Shown piece by piece: positions 53,399 through 62,895 of a stretch of 64,000 nt of DNA. The notes below the pieces were generated by a model. It saw nothing but the letters and a program-made list of their open reading frames with translations, ran no database searches and was not told where the DNA came from. The DNA is from Thermosulfurimonas marina (GTDB lineage: Bacteria; Desulfobacterota; Thermodesulfobacteria; Thermodesulfobacteriales; Thermodesulfobacteriaceae). Location: assembly GCF_012317585.1 (NCBI RefSeq), contig NZ_CP042909.1, forward strand, positions 682,001 through 746,000, given 5' to 3'. Position 1 is the stretch's first letter. Each line of letters begins with the position of its first letter. The position numbers and the translations under genes were made by a program.

Positions 53399-54703
53399 TT
53401 GAGGACCCTTCTTTTCTGGATCCTGCTTTGGGGAGCCCTCGCCGGATCGGTCCTTGCCGAATCCCCGGTCCTTACCCTTAAGGAGTGCGAAAAGTTAGCT
53501 CTATCCCGATATCCGGCGCTTAAGGCCGCACTTTTCCAGAAAGAAGCGGCTCAGGCCCGGGAAAAGGCGGCCTTTCGAGAGCACCTTCCTAAGCTTTACG
53601 GCACTTACGAGTATCGGGCCTATCGCGACCCCGAACTGATCAAGACTCCCTTCGGGGCTTATCCCTTAAGGGATCGAGAGGAAGCCCTCCTGGCCATCAC
53701 CGTAAGGCTTCCCGTATTTCACGGGCTGGCCATCTCCACCCGACAGGCCCTGGCCAAACTCCGGGTACGGCTTTCCGCGGTAGAAGAGGCCCGGCTCCGG
53801 CAGGAGATCCTCCTCAAGGTGCGGGAGGCCTATTTCGGTCTGGTAGAGGCGGAAAAAGAGGTGGAGCTGGCCCGAAAGTCGCTAGCCCGACGCCGGGCCC
53901 ATCTCAAGGACGTCCGCGGATTTTTGCGGCAGGGACTGGTGGCCCGCAACCAGCTCCTTGAGGCCGAAGCCCAGGTAGAAGAGGCCCGCTATCGGGTTGC
54001 CGCTGCGGAAAGCCGGCTGGCCGTGGCCCGGGCCCGGCTCAATCTCCTCCTTCAGCGCCCCCTTTCGGCCCCCTTGAAGGTGGTCCCGGAGTTTCCCCAG
54101 CGGCCGTTAAAGGCCTCCTGCGAAAACCTGGTGAAATCAGCCTTTGAGCACCGCCCGGAGGTGCGGGCCGCCGAACTGGCCATAAGAATGCGGGAAAAGG
54201 AGGTGCGGCTGGCCCGCAGCCGCTACTTTCCCTGGCTGGACCTGGAGGCCCAGTACTACAAGCGGGGGGACACCTTCGCTCTTTCCGAAAACCCTTACGG
54301 CGACCGGGAAAACGCCTGGGTGGGACTCTCCCTGAACTGGGAGATCTGGGACTGGGGCCTCCGAGGCCAGGAGGTAGCGGCCGCCCGGGCGGAACTTGCG
54401 GCCCAGAAGTTTCTTCTGCAAGAAGTGAAGGACCAGGTGGCCCTAGAGGTGAAGGAGGCCTATCTCCAGCTTCGCGCCGCCCGGCGGCAGGTGGAGGCGG
54501 CCCGCAAGGGGGTGGCCGCGGCCCGGGAAAACTTCCGCCTGGTGCGGGCCCGCTTTCGGGAAGGTCTTTCCGACACCACGGAGGTCATGGACGCCGAAAC
54601 CCTGCTCCTCCAGGCTGAAACCCATGAAGTCTCCGCTCTTTCCGCTTACGAAATAGCCCGGGCCCGCCTGGCCCACGCCGTAGGCCTTCCCGACCTGCCC
54701 TGA
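53399..54703 (+). CDS. TolC-family outer-membrane efflux channel
   Basis: The 434-residue protein starts at a TTG 4 bp after the MFS stop. It has a signal peptide (LLFWILLWGALAGSVLAES) and two related outer-membrane efflux repeats (LTLKECEKLALSRYPALKA and FEHRPEVRAAELAIRMREKE), each followed by long Ala/Arg/Glu-rich helices, as in TolC. GLSLNWEIWDWGLRG is the conserved strand motif of the second repeat. It is the last gene of the tetR-emrA-emrB-tolC unit. Confidence 0.92.
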   Translation: MRTLLFWILLWGALAGSVLAESPVLTLKECEKLALSRYPALKAALFQKEAAQAREKAAFREHLPKLYGTYEYRAYRDPELIKTPFGAYPLRDREEALLAITVRLPVFHGLAISTRQALAKLRVRLSAVEEARLRQEILLKVREAYFGLVEAEKEVELARKSLARRRAHLKDVRGFLRQGLVARNQLLEAEAQVEEARYRVAAAESRLAVARARLNLLLQRPLSAPLKVVPEFPQRPLKASCENLVKSAFEHRPEVRAAELAIRMREKEVRLARSRYFPWLDLEAQYYKRGDTFALSENPYGDRENAWVGLSLNWEIWDWGLRGQEVAAARAELAAQKFLLQEVKDQVALEVKEAYLQLRAARRQVEAARKGVAAARENFRLVRARFREGLSDTTEVMDAETLLLQAETHEVSALSAYEIARARLAHAVGLPDLP

Positions 54704-54745
54704 GATCTCCTCCCGAAAATTGTGGGCCTTTTCCCTCTCGAACCA

Positions 54746-55555
54746 TCAGGGGATTCCACTTAGGGAGGAACCCTCGGCCTCTTTGAGAGATAGGCTTAGG
54801 GGATAGGCCAGGGAGTGCTTGAGACCGTCATAGGCCAAGGCCACCGGACTTTGGGGAAAGGCCCTGCCCAAATATTCCTCAAGGAAAAAGGGCGAGTGAT
54901 TCTGATGAGAGATGTGGGTAAGCAGGACCTCGTGGGCTAAAGAAAGCCCTATCTCCGCGGCCTCTCGAAGGTTATTGTGGTTTTCCGCCTGAATTTCTGG
55001 GGGATAGGTAGCATCCACCACCGCAAGATGCGGCCGGTAGCGTCGCAAAAAGGCCTCGGTCTCGAGGGGCAGCCCCTTGGTGTCCCAGAGGAAGGCCACG
55101 GAATGGCCCTCTTCGTCCTCCACCAAATATCCCCAGGTGGGGACGGTGTGCTTAAGGGAGAGGGGAAAAATCCTGAAGGAGCCCAGCTCCAGAGCTTTCA
55201 GAGGAGCACCCCGCCTCTCCTTAAGCCCCTTGGGCAAGAGCTTGCGGCCTCGGCCGGGCTCAGGAGAGACCAGGGGCAGAGGGTGGGGACTCCAGCCCAA
55301 ACGGAAAAGACCGGCATAATGGTCGGCGTGCCAGTGAGTAAGAAGGACTCCCTGAAGGTTCAGGCCGTCACAGACCTCGGCCACGTCTGTTCCGGCATCC
55401 ACCAGCAGGGCTTCTCCTCGAGCATTTAATACCAGAACTGCACTGGGCACTCGGCGAAAGAGGGGGTATTTTCGGGCCTCGCGGCAGTGGTCACAAAAAC
55501 AGTGAGGACAGGGCAACCCCTCCGACCCACCCGTTCCCAAAAAGAAAATCTGCAT
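54746..55555 (-). CDS. MBL-fold phosphodiesterase, PhnP-like
   Basis: The 269-residue protein starts MQIFFLGTGGSEGLPCPHCF with cysteines in CPHCFCDHC, which match the structural zinc site of PhnP, and has the metallo-beta-lactamase motif THWHADHYAGLF plus further metal ligands in LKHTVPTWGYLV and LTHISHQNH. PhnP cleaves cyclic phosphodiesters; no other phn gene is present, so the substrate is open. It starts 2 bp after the HD-GYP gene. It is convergent with tolC across 42 bp that contain no clear terminator. Confidence 0.82.
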   Translation of the reverse strand: MQIFFLGTGGSEGLPCPHCFCDHCREARKYPLFRRVPSAVLVLNARGEALLVDAGTDVAEVCDGLNLQGVLLTHWHADHYAGLFRLGWSPHPLPLVSPEPGRGRKLLPKGLKERRGAPLKALELGSFRIFPLSLKHTVPTWGYLVEDEEGHSVAFLWDTKGLPLETEAFLRRYRPHLAVVDATYPPEIQAENHNNLREAAEIGLSLAHEVLLTHISHQNHSPFFLEEYLGRAFPQSPVALAYDGLKHSLAYPLSLSLKEAEGSSLSGIP

Positions 55556-55557
55556 TT

Positions 55558-56823
55558 CTAAATTCCTCTACCAGATTTTGACTCCCAGTACCCTAGGGTG
55601 CTCAGCTGCTCCAGACGTTTTTCCTCAACATATCTTATCAAGTTGACCACATATTCCATATTTCCTACAACTAAAGAGACAATTTCTGGGTCAAGGGCCG
55701 ATCCCGAAAGTTCTCCCAAAATCCCTCGAGCTTTTTCCGGCAAAAAGCCCTTCCGGTAGGGTCGATCCTCTAAAAGGGCGGTGGTGACATCCGCTACGGC
55801 TAGAACCCGCGCCCCCAAGGACAAATCAGGGGCGGAAAGTTTAGCCGGATAGCCCCGCCCATCCAGCCGCTCATGATGAGCAGAAGCTATATAGTTAACC
55901 ATCTCTAAATTCGGAATTTCCTCAAGAATGCGAAAGGTATAAAAGGGATGGGCCTTCATTACGGCCCACTCCTCCTCGGTTAAGTGGCCGGGCTTGTTGA
56001 GGATGGCCTCAGGTACAGCTAATTTTCCCAGATCGTGAAGATAGGCCGCTACTCTCAAAAATACCCGCATAAAATCCCGAAATCCTAAAACCTCTGCCAG
56101 CCAGTCCGTAACCGCGGCTACTCCGGCTGAATGAATGCGGGTAAAAGGGCTCTTAAGATCGATGATCAGAGCAAAAAGCCGGGTCAAAAATTCTATCTGG
56201 TCACAGGGAAGATGAGTGGCCGTCTCCGTCTGAAAAATAACCTCCCGTTCCTTAGAAAAATTCTCAAGACGAAGCCAGAAGAGTTCCTTTTCTCCAGCAC
56301 GGTGTAAAGCCTCTATCACCTCAGGGGCGAATTCACTGCCTTTTAAAGAATTGAGATCCTCTAAGAGCCTAGAGCGGTAAAAAAGCAATGGACGAAGTTC
56401 TCGGGAGCGGATTTCTAAGGTATCTGCCAAACGAAGAATATTGCTCCCGAGGGCCCACATTTGATCGTCTTTTTCTTTTAAGATCTGCCACGGGGCATGA
56501 TGATGAAGAATAAATTCCGCGCTACGGCGCAGGTAGGGAAAACCACGAAGAAGCGCATATCCCCAGCGGGCATGCCTTTCGAGAGTTTGAGGGTCCTCTT
56601 CCAGGGCTAACTTTTTGTCTACAGAAGTAAAAAGGGCCAGGTCATGCAAGGCCCCTGCGATCACCAGGGCTTCAAGTTCTTTTCCGGAAAATCCCACTTC
56701 TCGTCCTAATATCCGGGCCAAATAAGAAACTCGGAGTTGATGTTCCGCCAAAGCAGGATAAGACATATCCAGGGCCTTGGATATAGCAAAAATGACACGT
56801 TCAAGAGGAATTAAAGGTTGCAA
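55558..56823 (-). CDS. HD-GYP-domain protein with a second N-terminal HD domain
   Basis: The 421-residue soluble protein has an N-terminal HD domain (AEHQLRVSYLARILGREVGF, IAGALHDLALF, HHHAPW) and a C-terminal HD-GYP domain with AAYLHDLGKLAVPEAILNKPG-type sequence and AHHERLDGRGYPAKL. The latter hydrolyses cyclic-di-GMP in characterised members. No receiver or sensor domain is visible; the N-terminal HD may be sensory or catalytic. Its GC content is lower than that of its neighbours. Confidence 0.9.
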   Translation of the reverse strand: MQPLIPLERVIFAISKALDMSYPALAEHQLRVSYLARILGREVGFSGKELEALVIAGALHDLALFTSVDKKLALEEDPQTLERHARWGYALLRGFPYLRRSAEFILHHHAPWQILKEKDDQMWALGSNILRLADTLEIRSRELRPLLFYRSRLLEDLNSLKGSEFAPEVIEALHRAGEKELFWLRLENFSKEREVIFQTETATHLPCDQIEFLTRLFALIIDLKSPFTRIHSAGVAAVTDWLAEVLGFRDFMRVFLRVAAYLHDLGKLAVPEAILNKPGHLTEEEWAVMKAHPFYTFRILEEIPNLEMVNYIASAHHERLDGRGYPAKLSAPDLSLGARVLAVADVTTALLEDRPYRKGFLPEKARGILGELSGSALDPEIVSLVVGNMEYVVNLIRYVEEKRLEQLSTLGYWESKSGRGI

Positions 56824-56834
56824 ACTTCCCCCTT

Positions 56835-58031
56835 TTAGCGTAGCTCCGCTAGCGCCGCCTCGAGACGGGAGACGGCCTCCTTCAGGGTCTCGAGGCTCTG
56901 GGCGAAGGAAAGGCGCAAAAAGCGGTCCTCTCCGAAGGCCACCCCGGGCACGGTGGCTACCCGCCCCTCCTCCAGGAGATAGGTAGCCAGATCCACCGAG
57001 CCCCGGATCTCCTTTCCGGAAGGGCTCCTCCGGCCGTAAAAGGAGGAGAAGTCGGCAAAGAGATAAAAGGTCCCCTTGGGTCGATGGGGCCGGATCCCCG
57101 GAATGGCCGAAAGGGCCTCAAAGAGGAAGGCCGCCCGTTCGGCAAAGGCCCGGCGCATCTCCTCCACACAGTCCTGAGGGCCGGAAAGGGCCACCACCGC
57201 GGCCTTCTGGGCGAAGGCCGTGGCGTTGGAGGTGCTCTGTCCCTGAAGTTTGGCGCAGGCCCGAATGACCTCCTCCGGCCCCACGGCCCAGCCAATGCGC
57301 CAGCCGGTCATGGCGTAAGCCTTGGAGACCCCGTTCACCAGAAAGACCCGTTCCCGCAAATCCGGGGCCACGGAAAGCAGATTTTCCGGCCGGGCCCCGT
57401 CGAAACGCAGGCGATCGTAAATGTCGTCACTTATGATCCAGAGACCATGCCGGCGAGCCATTTCGGCCACCGCCGCCAGAAAATCCCGGGAATAGATGGT
57501 CCCGGTAGGATTAGAAGGACTGTTCAGGATGAGACCTCGGGTGCGCTCGCTCAGACGGGCCTCCAGCTCTTCCGGGGTGGGCTCAAAATTTTCCTCCGCC
57601 GAAGAGGGGACGATCACCGGCACCCCTCCGGCCAGCTCCACGATGGGGGGATAAGAGACCCAGTAGGGGGCCAGAATGAGGACTTCGTCCCCGGGGTCAA
57701 GCAAGGCCTGGGCCAGATTGTAGAGGGCCTGCTTGGCCCCGCAGGTGATGAGGACTTCCGCGGGCCGGTACTCAAATCCGTAATCCTCCTTGAGGCGGAA
57801 GCAGACCGCCTCCCGGAGCTCCGGAAGACCGGCGGCCGGGAGATAGCGGGTGAAACCCTCATCCAGGGCCCTTTTGGCCGCCTCGCGGATATGGGCCGGG
57901 GTATCGAAGTCGGGCTCTCCGGCCGAAAGGTTGATCACATCCACCCCTTGGGCCCGCAACTCCTTGGCCCGGGCGTCCACGGCAAGCGTGGCCGAAGGCT
58001 TGAGCCGCCGAATGCGCTCGGAGAGTTTCAT
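56835..58031 (-). CDS. class I aminotransferase, aspartate aminotransferase type
   Basis: The 398-residue PLP enzyme begins SERIRRLKPSATLAVDARAK, a start typical of the AspC (Ib) group. It has INLSAGEPDFDTPAHIREAA, ILNSPSNPTGTIYSRD, ISDDIYDRLRFDG and the PLP lysine in NGVSKAYAMTGWRIGW. The FPGVAFGEDRFLRLSFA-like C-terminus (VPGVAFGEDRFLRLSFAQS) carries the substrate-carboxylate Arg. The ATG at 58031 gives a 4-bp overlap with truA; an in-frame start at 58070 adds 13 unrelated residues. Confidence 0.93.
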   Translation of the reverse strand: MKLSERIRRLKPSATLAVDARAKELRAQGVDVINLSAGEPDFDTPAHIREAAKRALDEGFTRYLPAAGLPELREAVCFRLKEDYGFEYRPAEVLITCGAKQALYNLAQALLDPGDEVLILAPYWVSYPPIVELAGGVPVIVPSSAEENFEPTPEELEARLSERTRGLILNSPSNPTGTIYSRDFLAAVAEMARRHGLWIISDDIYDRLRFDGARPENLLSVAPDLRERVFLVNGVSKAYAMTGWRIGWAVGPEEVIRACAKLQGQSTSNATAFAQKAAVVALSGPQDCVEEMRRAFAERAAFLFEALSAIPGIRPHRPKGTFYLFADFSSFYGRRSPSGKEIRGSVDLATYLLEEGRVATVPGVAFGEDRFLRLSFAQSLETLKEAVSRLEAALAELR

Positions 58032-58819
58032 CTCTTGACCCCCTTGGGGGCGTAATCTTTGGCTCTCCACTTTTTACCGTAATAGACCTCTTTGAGGAAG
58101 AGCCCCTGCGGCGGGGCCGGGGGCGGGGCCACCGAACGGTCCCGGGCCTCCAGGATCTTCAGAAAATCTTCCGGCCCCAAGCGTCCCCGGCCCACCTCCA
58201 CCAAAGCCCCCACAATGTTCCGCACCATGTAGCGCATGAAGCCCCGGCCGGTGATCTCAAAACGCAGAAGATGGGCCACTCCGGGCACGCGCTTGAAGGC
58301 CGCCTCGTAAACCGTGCGCACCGTACTTTTGAGATCGGTCCCGGACTTGCGAAAACTGGCAAAGTCCCGCTCCCCGATAATGTGCGGCAGACAGGCCTTC
58401 ATGGCCTCGAGATCCAGGGGTTCGGGCACCCACCAGCTGTAAAGCCGGAGAAGGGGGTGGCGCACCGGATGATTGTAAATCTGATAAAAGTAGGTCTTAC
58501 GCAGGGCGTGATGCTGGGCGTGAAACTTGAAATCCACCTCCTCCACGCGCAAGACGGCGATATCCTTGGGAAGAAGGGCGTTTAAGGCCCGAAAGAGGGT
58601 CTCCAGGTCGCGCTTGCTGGTGGTGTGGAAGTGGGCCACCTGGCCCAGGGCGTGCACCCCGGCGTCCGTGCGCCCAGCCGCCCGCAACTTCACCTTGTGC
58701 CCCAGGATCTGCCGCAAGGTATCTTCGAGGATGCCCTGGATGGTGGGGCCCTGTTTTTGGCGCTGCCAGCCTAAATAGTTGGTGCCGTCATAGGCGATGA
58801 GCAGTCGGAGATTGCGCAT
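58028..58819 (-). CDS. truA: tRNA pseudouridine(38-40) synthase
   Basis: Isomerises uridines 38-40 in the anticodon arm. The 263-residue protein starts MRNLRLLIAYDGTNYLGWQR, with the catalytic Asp in AAGRTDAGVHALGQVAHF and the family stretch GRGFMRYMVRNIVGALVEVG. I chose the ATG at 58819 because the family begins there; the open frame to 58951 lies within argC. It is 2 bp after argC and overlaps the aminotransferase gene by 4 bp. Confidence 0.96.
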   Translation of the reverse strand: MRNLRLLIAYDGTNYLGWQRQKQGPTIQGILEDTLRQILGHKVKLRAAGRTDAGVHALGQVAHFHTTSKRDLETLFRALNALLPKDIAVLRVEEVDFKFHAQHHALRKTYFYQIYNHPVRHPLLRLYSWWVPEPLDLEAMKACLPHIIGERDFASFRKSGTDLKSTVRTVYEAAFKRVPGVAHLLRFEITGRGFMRYMVRNIVGALVEVGRGRLGPEDFLKILEARDRSVAPPPAPPQGLFLKEVYYGKKWRAKDYAPKGVKR

Positions 58820-58821
58820 CT

Positions 58822-59856
58822 TTAAGGATGGAGCGGCACCCGCGGAAGCCCCAGGTCTTCCGGAAGGCCGCACATCAGGTTGAGGTTTTGCAGGGCCTGG
58901 CCGCTGGCCCCCTTGACCAGGTTGTCGATCACCGAAAGGAGAAGAAGACATCCGGTGCGTGCGTCCACCTTGAGACCTATGCGGCAGAGGTTGCTTCCCC
59001 GGACCTCGGCCACCCGAGGGGGCCTTCCGGGGGGAAGGACCTCCACGAAGGGTTTTTCTCGGTAGAACTCCCGCAAGGTCTCGTAGATCTCCTTTTCCGG
59101 AGCCCGCGGACGGGCGTAAATGGTGGCGAAGATCCCCCGCTGCATGGGAGTAAGGTGGGGGGTGAAGAGAATCCGGACCTCCCTTCCCGCAGCCCGGGAG
59201 AGTTGAACTTCCATCTCCGGGGTATGGCGATGGCTGGCCACCTTATAGGCTCGAAAGTCTTCGTGGACTTCACAGAAGGAAAGGGCCACCTCGCCCTTGC
59301 GCCCGGCCCCGGAGACCCCGCTTTTGGCATCCACCAGGAGGTCTTCGGCCTCGATAAGACCGGCCTCCAATAGGGGAAGGAGGGGCAGGAGGGCCGCGGT
59401 GGGATAACAGCCGGGATTGGCCACCAGCCGTGCCCTGCGGATCTCCGGGGCATAGATCTCCGGAAGACCGTAGACGGCCTCGGAAAGAAGATGAGGAAAG
59501 CGGTGCGGGGTCTCGTACCAGCTCTCGTAAAGGGCCGGATCCGGGAGACGGAAGTCCGCGGAAAGGTCAATGACCCGAAGGCCCCGGGAAAGAAGTTCTG
59601 CGGCCATCTCCTGGGCGGTGCCGTGAGGCACGCAGAGGAGGGCCACTTCGGCTTTTTCGGCTATGGTTTCCGGCTCCGGAGGGAGGATTTCCAGATCCTC
59701 GGGGTAGGGCTTGAAGCCCCAGTAATCGGAAAGGCGGCGGCCGGCCTCCCGACGGGAGGTCACACAGGTGACCCGTATTTCGGGGTGAGCCGCGGCCAGG
59801 CGCAAACACTCAAGTCCCGTATAACCCGTGGCCCCAACCACGGCCACCCGGACCAA
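58822..59856 (-). CDS. argC: N-acetyl-gamma-glutamyl-phosphate reductase
   Basis: The third step of arginine synthesis, reducing acetylglutamyl phosphate with NADPH. The 344-residue protein has the nucleotide motif VAVVGATGYTGLECLRL, the catalytic Cys in VANPGCYPTAALLPL and SGVSGAGRKGEVALSF, then HRHTPEMEVQL. It follows rpsI by 21 bp in the rplM-rpsI-argC-truA-aminotransferase run. Confidence 0.96.
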   Translation of the reverse strand: MVRVAVVGATGYTGLECLRLAAAHPEIRVTCVTSRREAGRRLSDYWGFKPYPEDLEILPPEPETIAEKAEVALLCVPHGTAQEMAAELLSRGLRVIDLSADFRLPDPALYESWYETPHRFPHLLSEAVYGLPEIYAPEIRRARLVANPGCYPTAALLPLLPLLEAGLIEAEDLLVDAKSGVSGAGRKGEVALSFCEVHEDFRAYKVASHRHTPEMEVQLSRAAGREVRILFTPHLTPMQRGIFATIYARPRAPEKEIYETLREFYREKPFVEVLPPGRPPRVAEVRGSNLCRIGLKVDARTGCLLLLSVIDNLVKGASGQALQNLNLMCGLPEDLGLPRVPLHP

Positions 59857-59877
59857 AAGCTCCCTCCTTTAAGGACT

Positions 59878-60279
59878 TTACCGCTTGGAGTACTGCTGTC
59901 CGCGCCGGGCCCCACGCAGACCGTACTTCTTGCGCTCTTTGACCCGGGCGTCCCGGGTAAGGAGCCCCGCCTTCTTGAGAGGGGGACGATAATCGGGATG
60001 ATACTCCGTGAGGGCCTTGGCGATCCCGTGTCGGATGGCCTCGGCCTGCGCGTTCTTGCCCCCGCCTTTTACGGTACAGATGACGTCAAACTTGCCCTCG
60101 GTGCCCGTAAGACGAAAGGGCTGCTCTACAATATAGCGGGCCACGATGTGGTCGTAAAAATATTCATCGAAATCCTTCTGATTAACTACAATACGGCCGT
60201 TTCCGGGCCTGAGCCACACCCGGGCGATGGCCGTTTTGCGCTTACCGGTGGCGTAGTATCTCTCCTGGGTTTCGGCCAT
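59878..60279 (-). CDS. rpsI: 30S ribosomal protein S9
   Basis: The 133-residue protein begins [19 protein letters not shown] and ends with the basic tail [18 protein letters not shown] that reaches the ribosomal P site. All blocks of S9 are present ([21 protein letters not shown]). It is 13 bp after rplM, the usual pair. Confidence 0.98.
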   Translation of the reverse strand: MAETQERYYATGKRKTAIARVWLRPGNGRIVVNQKDFDEYFYDHIVARYIVEQPFRLTGTEGKFDVICTVKGGGKNAQAEAIRHGIAKALTEYHPDYRPPLKKAGLLTRDARVKERKKYGLRGARRGQQYSKR

Positions 60280-60292
60280 GAGGACTCACCTC

Positions 60293-60742
60293 CTAGATTT
60301 CAAAGGGTTTGGGGTTCTGGGCCTGGTGCGGATGCTCCGGGCCGGCATAGACCTTGAGCTTCTTGAGGAGCTTGCGGCCCAGACGGTTTTTAGGAAGCAT
60401 GCGCTTGACCGCCAGGCGAATAACCTCCTCGGGCTTTTTTTCCAGCATCTGGCGGGCCGTACGCAACTTGAGTCCTCCCATATAGCCCGAGTGCCGCCAG
60501 TAGATCTTCTGGTCGAGCTTCTTTCCCGTAAGGCGCACCTTCTCCGCATTGATCACCACCACAAAATCCCCCAGATCGAGGTGCGGGGCGAACTCCGGAC
60601 GGTGTTTTCCCCGCAAGCGTTTGGCGATCTCCGAAGCCAAGCGCCCCAGAGTCTTGCCCGAGGCGTCCACCACATACCACTCCCGCTTGGCCAAGGCCTC
60701 CTCCTTGGTAGGCATGGGCGTCTGCGGCGTAAAGATCTCCAT
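60293..60742 (-). CDS. rplM: 50S ribosomal protein L13
   Basis: The 149-residue protein has [48 protein letters not shown] and [20 protein letters not shown], all L13 signatures. I chose the ATG at 60742 with GGAGGGGAG upstream; the apparent start at 60760 is a GTG within that site. Heads the operon with rpsI and has its own promoter. Confidence 0.97.
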   Translation of the reverse strand: MEIFTPQTPMPTKEEALAKREWYVVDASGKTLGRLASEIAKRLRGKHRPEFAPHLDLGDFVVVINAEKVRLTGKKLDQKIYWRHSGYMGGLKLRTARQMLEKKPEEVIRLAVKRMLPKNRLGRKLLKKLKVYAGPEHPHQAQNPKPFEI

Positions 60743-60776
60743 AGCCGTACTCCCCTCCACACAGATTGCCGGGCTT

Positions 60777-60806
60777 AACTAAAAAACACCCCCGCGGCCT
60801 TGTCAA
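60777..60806 (-). promoter_or_regulatory. promoter of rplM-rpsI
   Basis: On the minus strand TTGACA (60801-60806), an 18-bp spacer and TTAGTT (60777-60782) place the transcript start about 28 bases before the rplM ATG, with the ribosome-binding site in between. Confidence 0.55.
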
Positions 60807-60819
60807 GGGCAACTCTTCC

Positions 60820-60849
60820 TTGACTTTGAACCCGAGGAAAGTCTATTCT
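60820..60849 (+). promoter_or_regulatory. promoter of the GGDEF-EAL gene
   Basis: TTGACT (60820-60825), an 18-bp spacer and TATTCT (60844-60849) predict a transcript start at about 60856, which coincides with an in-frame GTG. It is divergent from and only 13 bp away from the rplM -35 box. Confidence 0.5.
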
Positions 60850-60855
60850 AATCCT

Positions 60856-62895
60856 GTGGACGGGATTGCCAAGTGGGGCTTTTTTGAAAGAAAGTGCGAG
60901 TCCTGCCTGGGAGAACTCCCTTTCCCGGTCTTCGCCCTGGAAATAGAAAAGGGGCCCTTAAGTATCCGGACTCTCCATTTCTTCGGAGGTCCCCCTCCGG
61001 GTTTGGAGGGGCCCTCCCTTCCGGAGGCCTTCCAAAGGATCATCCCTCCCGAGGAAAGGGAAAAGTTTGAAGGGGCCTTAAGGAAACTCCTTGAGGAAGG
61101 AAAAGTCTGTGAGGAACTTCCTCTGCTTTTGCCGGAGATCCGATGGGGGCGAATCTGTCTGAGGATCCTCCTTGAGGATGGGGACTCGGCACTTGCCCTG
61201 GGGGTGCTCCTAGACATCACTCTCCAGAAGGATCTTGAGGAAAATCTCCGGCGGGAAGCCCGGTTCTGGCAGGAGGTTTCCGAGAGGGCCCCGGTGGGGG
61301 TCATCCTTTATCGGGAAAAGTTCGTCTACGCCAACCCCTATGTGCTTAAGTCTCTGGGCTACACCCTGGAGGAACTGCGAGAAAAATACGTTTGGGAGGT
61401 GGTCCATCCCCGCTTCCGGGAAAAGATCAAGGAGCGGGTCCGCCGGCGACTTTCCGGGAAGGCCCCGGGCCCGGAACTCTATACCGAGATCGTCCTTCTC
61501 ACTAAAAACGGAAAGGAGAGGGTGGTCAACTTTCTGGCCGAAAGTCTCCCCTGGCAGGGGGAGGTCCTGGGCCTGGGCATCGGGCTGGATCTCACCCCGC
61601 AAAAGGTCCTGGAAAGGCGCCTTACGGAAGTAGCCCTCTTTGACGGGCTCACCGGACTCCCCAACCGCACGCTCTTTTTAGAAAGACTGCGGGCCCTGCT
61701 TCTTGGAGCCCGGAGGCACCGGGAAGAGATCCTGGTGCTGGTCCTGGATTTTCGGAAATTTCGGGAGATCAACGCCGCCCATGGTTACGAAGCGGGAGAC
61801 ACCCTTCTTAAGGAAGTAGCCCGCAGACTCGCCCATCAACTGCGGGAAGAAGATCTCAAGGCCCGCCTCTTTGCCGACAAATTCGCCCTGGCCTTGAGGG
61901 ACCTCCGGGGACTGGGAAGTGTGGCCGCGGTAATTCGGAAGATTCAAGGTCTCTTTGAAAGGCCCTTCCGGTTGGATTCTCGGGAAATTTTTCTTTTTCC
62001 CCGTATGGGAGGGGCGGTCTTCCCTCGAGACGGCGAAGATCCCGAAGAAGTGGTTAGCAAGGCCGAAATAGCCCTCAAACGGGCCAAAGAGGCCGACGAA
62101 CCCTACGCCCTCTACTCTCCGGAGTTAGAGCGACTTCTTCTGGAAGAAGACTTTCTGAAACGGGCCCTCCTTGAAGGGCTTAAAAAGGGAGAATTTTTCC
62201 TGTCTTACCAGCCCATTGTGACCCTCCAGAAAAAGCAGGTTATCGGAGCGGAAGCCCTGGTGCGCTGGCAACATCCGGAATTGGGGCCTATCGCCCCGGC
62301 GAAATTCATCCCCTTGGCGGAGCGCACCGGGCTCATCGAGCCCCTGGGAGACTATGTCCTTTCTCAGGCCCTCAAGGAGTTTGGCCCCCTGGCCCGGGAA
62401 AAGGGCCTGGAGCTGGCCCTCAATTTTTCCCCCCGCCAGTTCTGCAAAAGAGACCTTTCGCTCCGGATAGAAAAGGCCCTTACGGAAGCGAACTTTCCTC
62501 CGGAGAAGCTTTTTCTAGAGATCACCGAGTCCACGGCCATGGAAGATCCGGCCCTGACCCTCAAAATCCTTGAGGATCTTCGCTCCCTAGGGCTCAAAGT
62601 GGCCCTGGATGATTTCGGCATGGGTTATTCCTCTCTGCGCTACCTGGTAGAATTCGCCGTGGACCGGATCAAGGTGGACCAATTTTTTGTAAGCGCCCTT
62701 CCCTTGGACTCCAAGGCCCTCCATGTGATCCGCACCATTCTGGAGTTGGCCCGAAGCGTAGGGGCCCGGGGGCTGGCCGAGGGGATCGAAAGGGCTGACC
62801 AGGTGGAGATCCTTCTTAAATTGGGATGTGAGGAGGGACAGGGGTATTTCTTCGGCCGTCCCGTAAGGATCGAAGACTTCGGGAGGTTCCTTTGA
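60856..62895 (+). CDS. PAS-GGDEF-EAL protein, probable cyclic-di-GMP phosphodiesterase
   Basis: The protein (about 679 residues from a GTG at 60856) has an N-terminal region with one or two PAS-like domains (SERAPVGVILYREKFVYANP), a GGDEF-type domain (VALFDGLTGLPNRTLFLERL) and an EAL domain. The diguanylate-cyclase motif is degenerate: ADKFALAL stands where GGDEF should be. The EAL domain looks complete (GAEALVRWQHPELG, LNFSPRQF, EITEST, LDDFGMGYSSL, DRIKVDQFFV). It is therefore likely to hydrolyse rather than make c-di-GMP. The start is uncertain: an upstream in-frame start at 60766 lies before the predicted promoter, while the GTG implies a leaderless mRNA. Confidence 0.85.
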   Translation: MDGIAKWGFFERKCESCLGELPFPVFALEIEKGPLSIRTLHFFGGPPPGLEGPSLPEAFQRIIPPEEREKFEGALRKLLEEGKVCEELPLLLPEIRWGRICLRILLEDGDSALALGVLLDITLQKDLEENLRREARFWQEVSERAPVGVILYREKFVYANPYVLKSLGYTLEELREKYVWEVVHPRFREKIKERVRRRLSGKAPGPELYTEIVLLTKNGKERVVNFLAESLPWQGEVLGLGIGLDLTPQKVLERRLTEVALFDGLTGLPNRTLFLERLRALLLGARRHREEILVLVLDFRKFREINAAHGYEAGDTLLKEVARRLAHQLREEDLKARLFADKFALALRDLRGLGSVAAVIRKIQGLFERPFRLDSREIFLFPRMGGAVFPRDGEDPEEVVSKAEIALKRAKEADEPYALYSPELERLLLEEDFLKRALLEGLKKGEFFLSYQPIVTLQKKQVIGAEALVRWQHPELGPIAPAKFIPLAERTGLIEPLGDYVLSQALKEFGPLAREKGLELALNFSPRQFCKRDLSLRIEKALTEANFPPEKLFLEITESTAMEDPALTLKILEDLRSLGLKVALDDFGMGYSSLRYLVEFAVDRIKVDQFFVSALPLDSKALHVIRTILELARSVGARGLAEGIERADQVEILLKLGCEEGQGYFFGRPVRIEDFGRFL

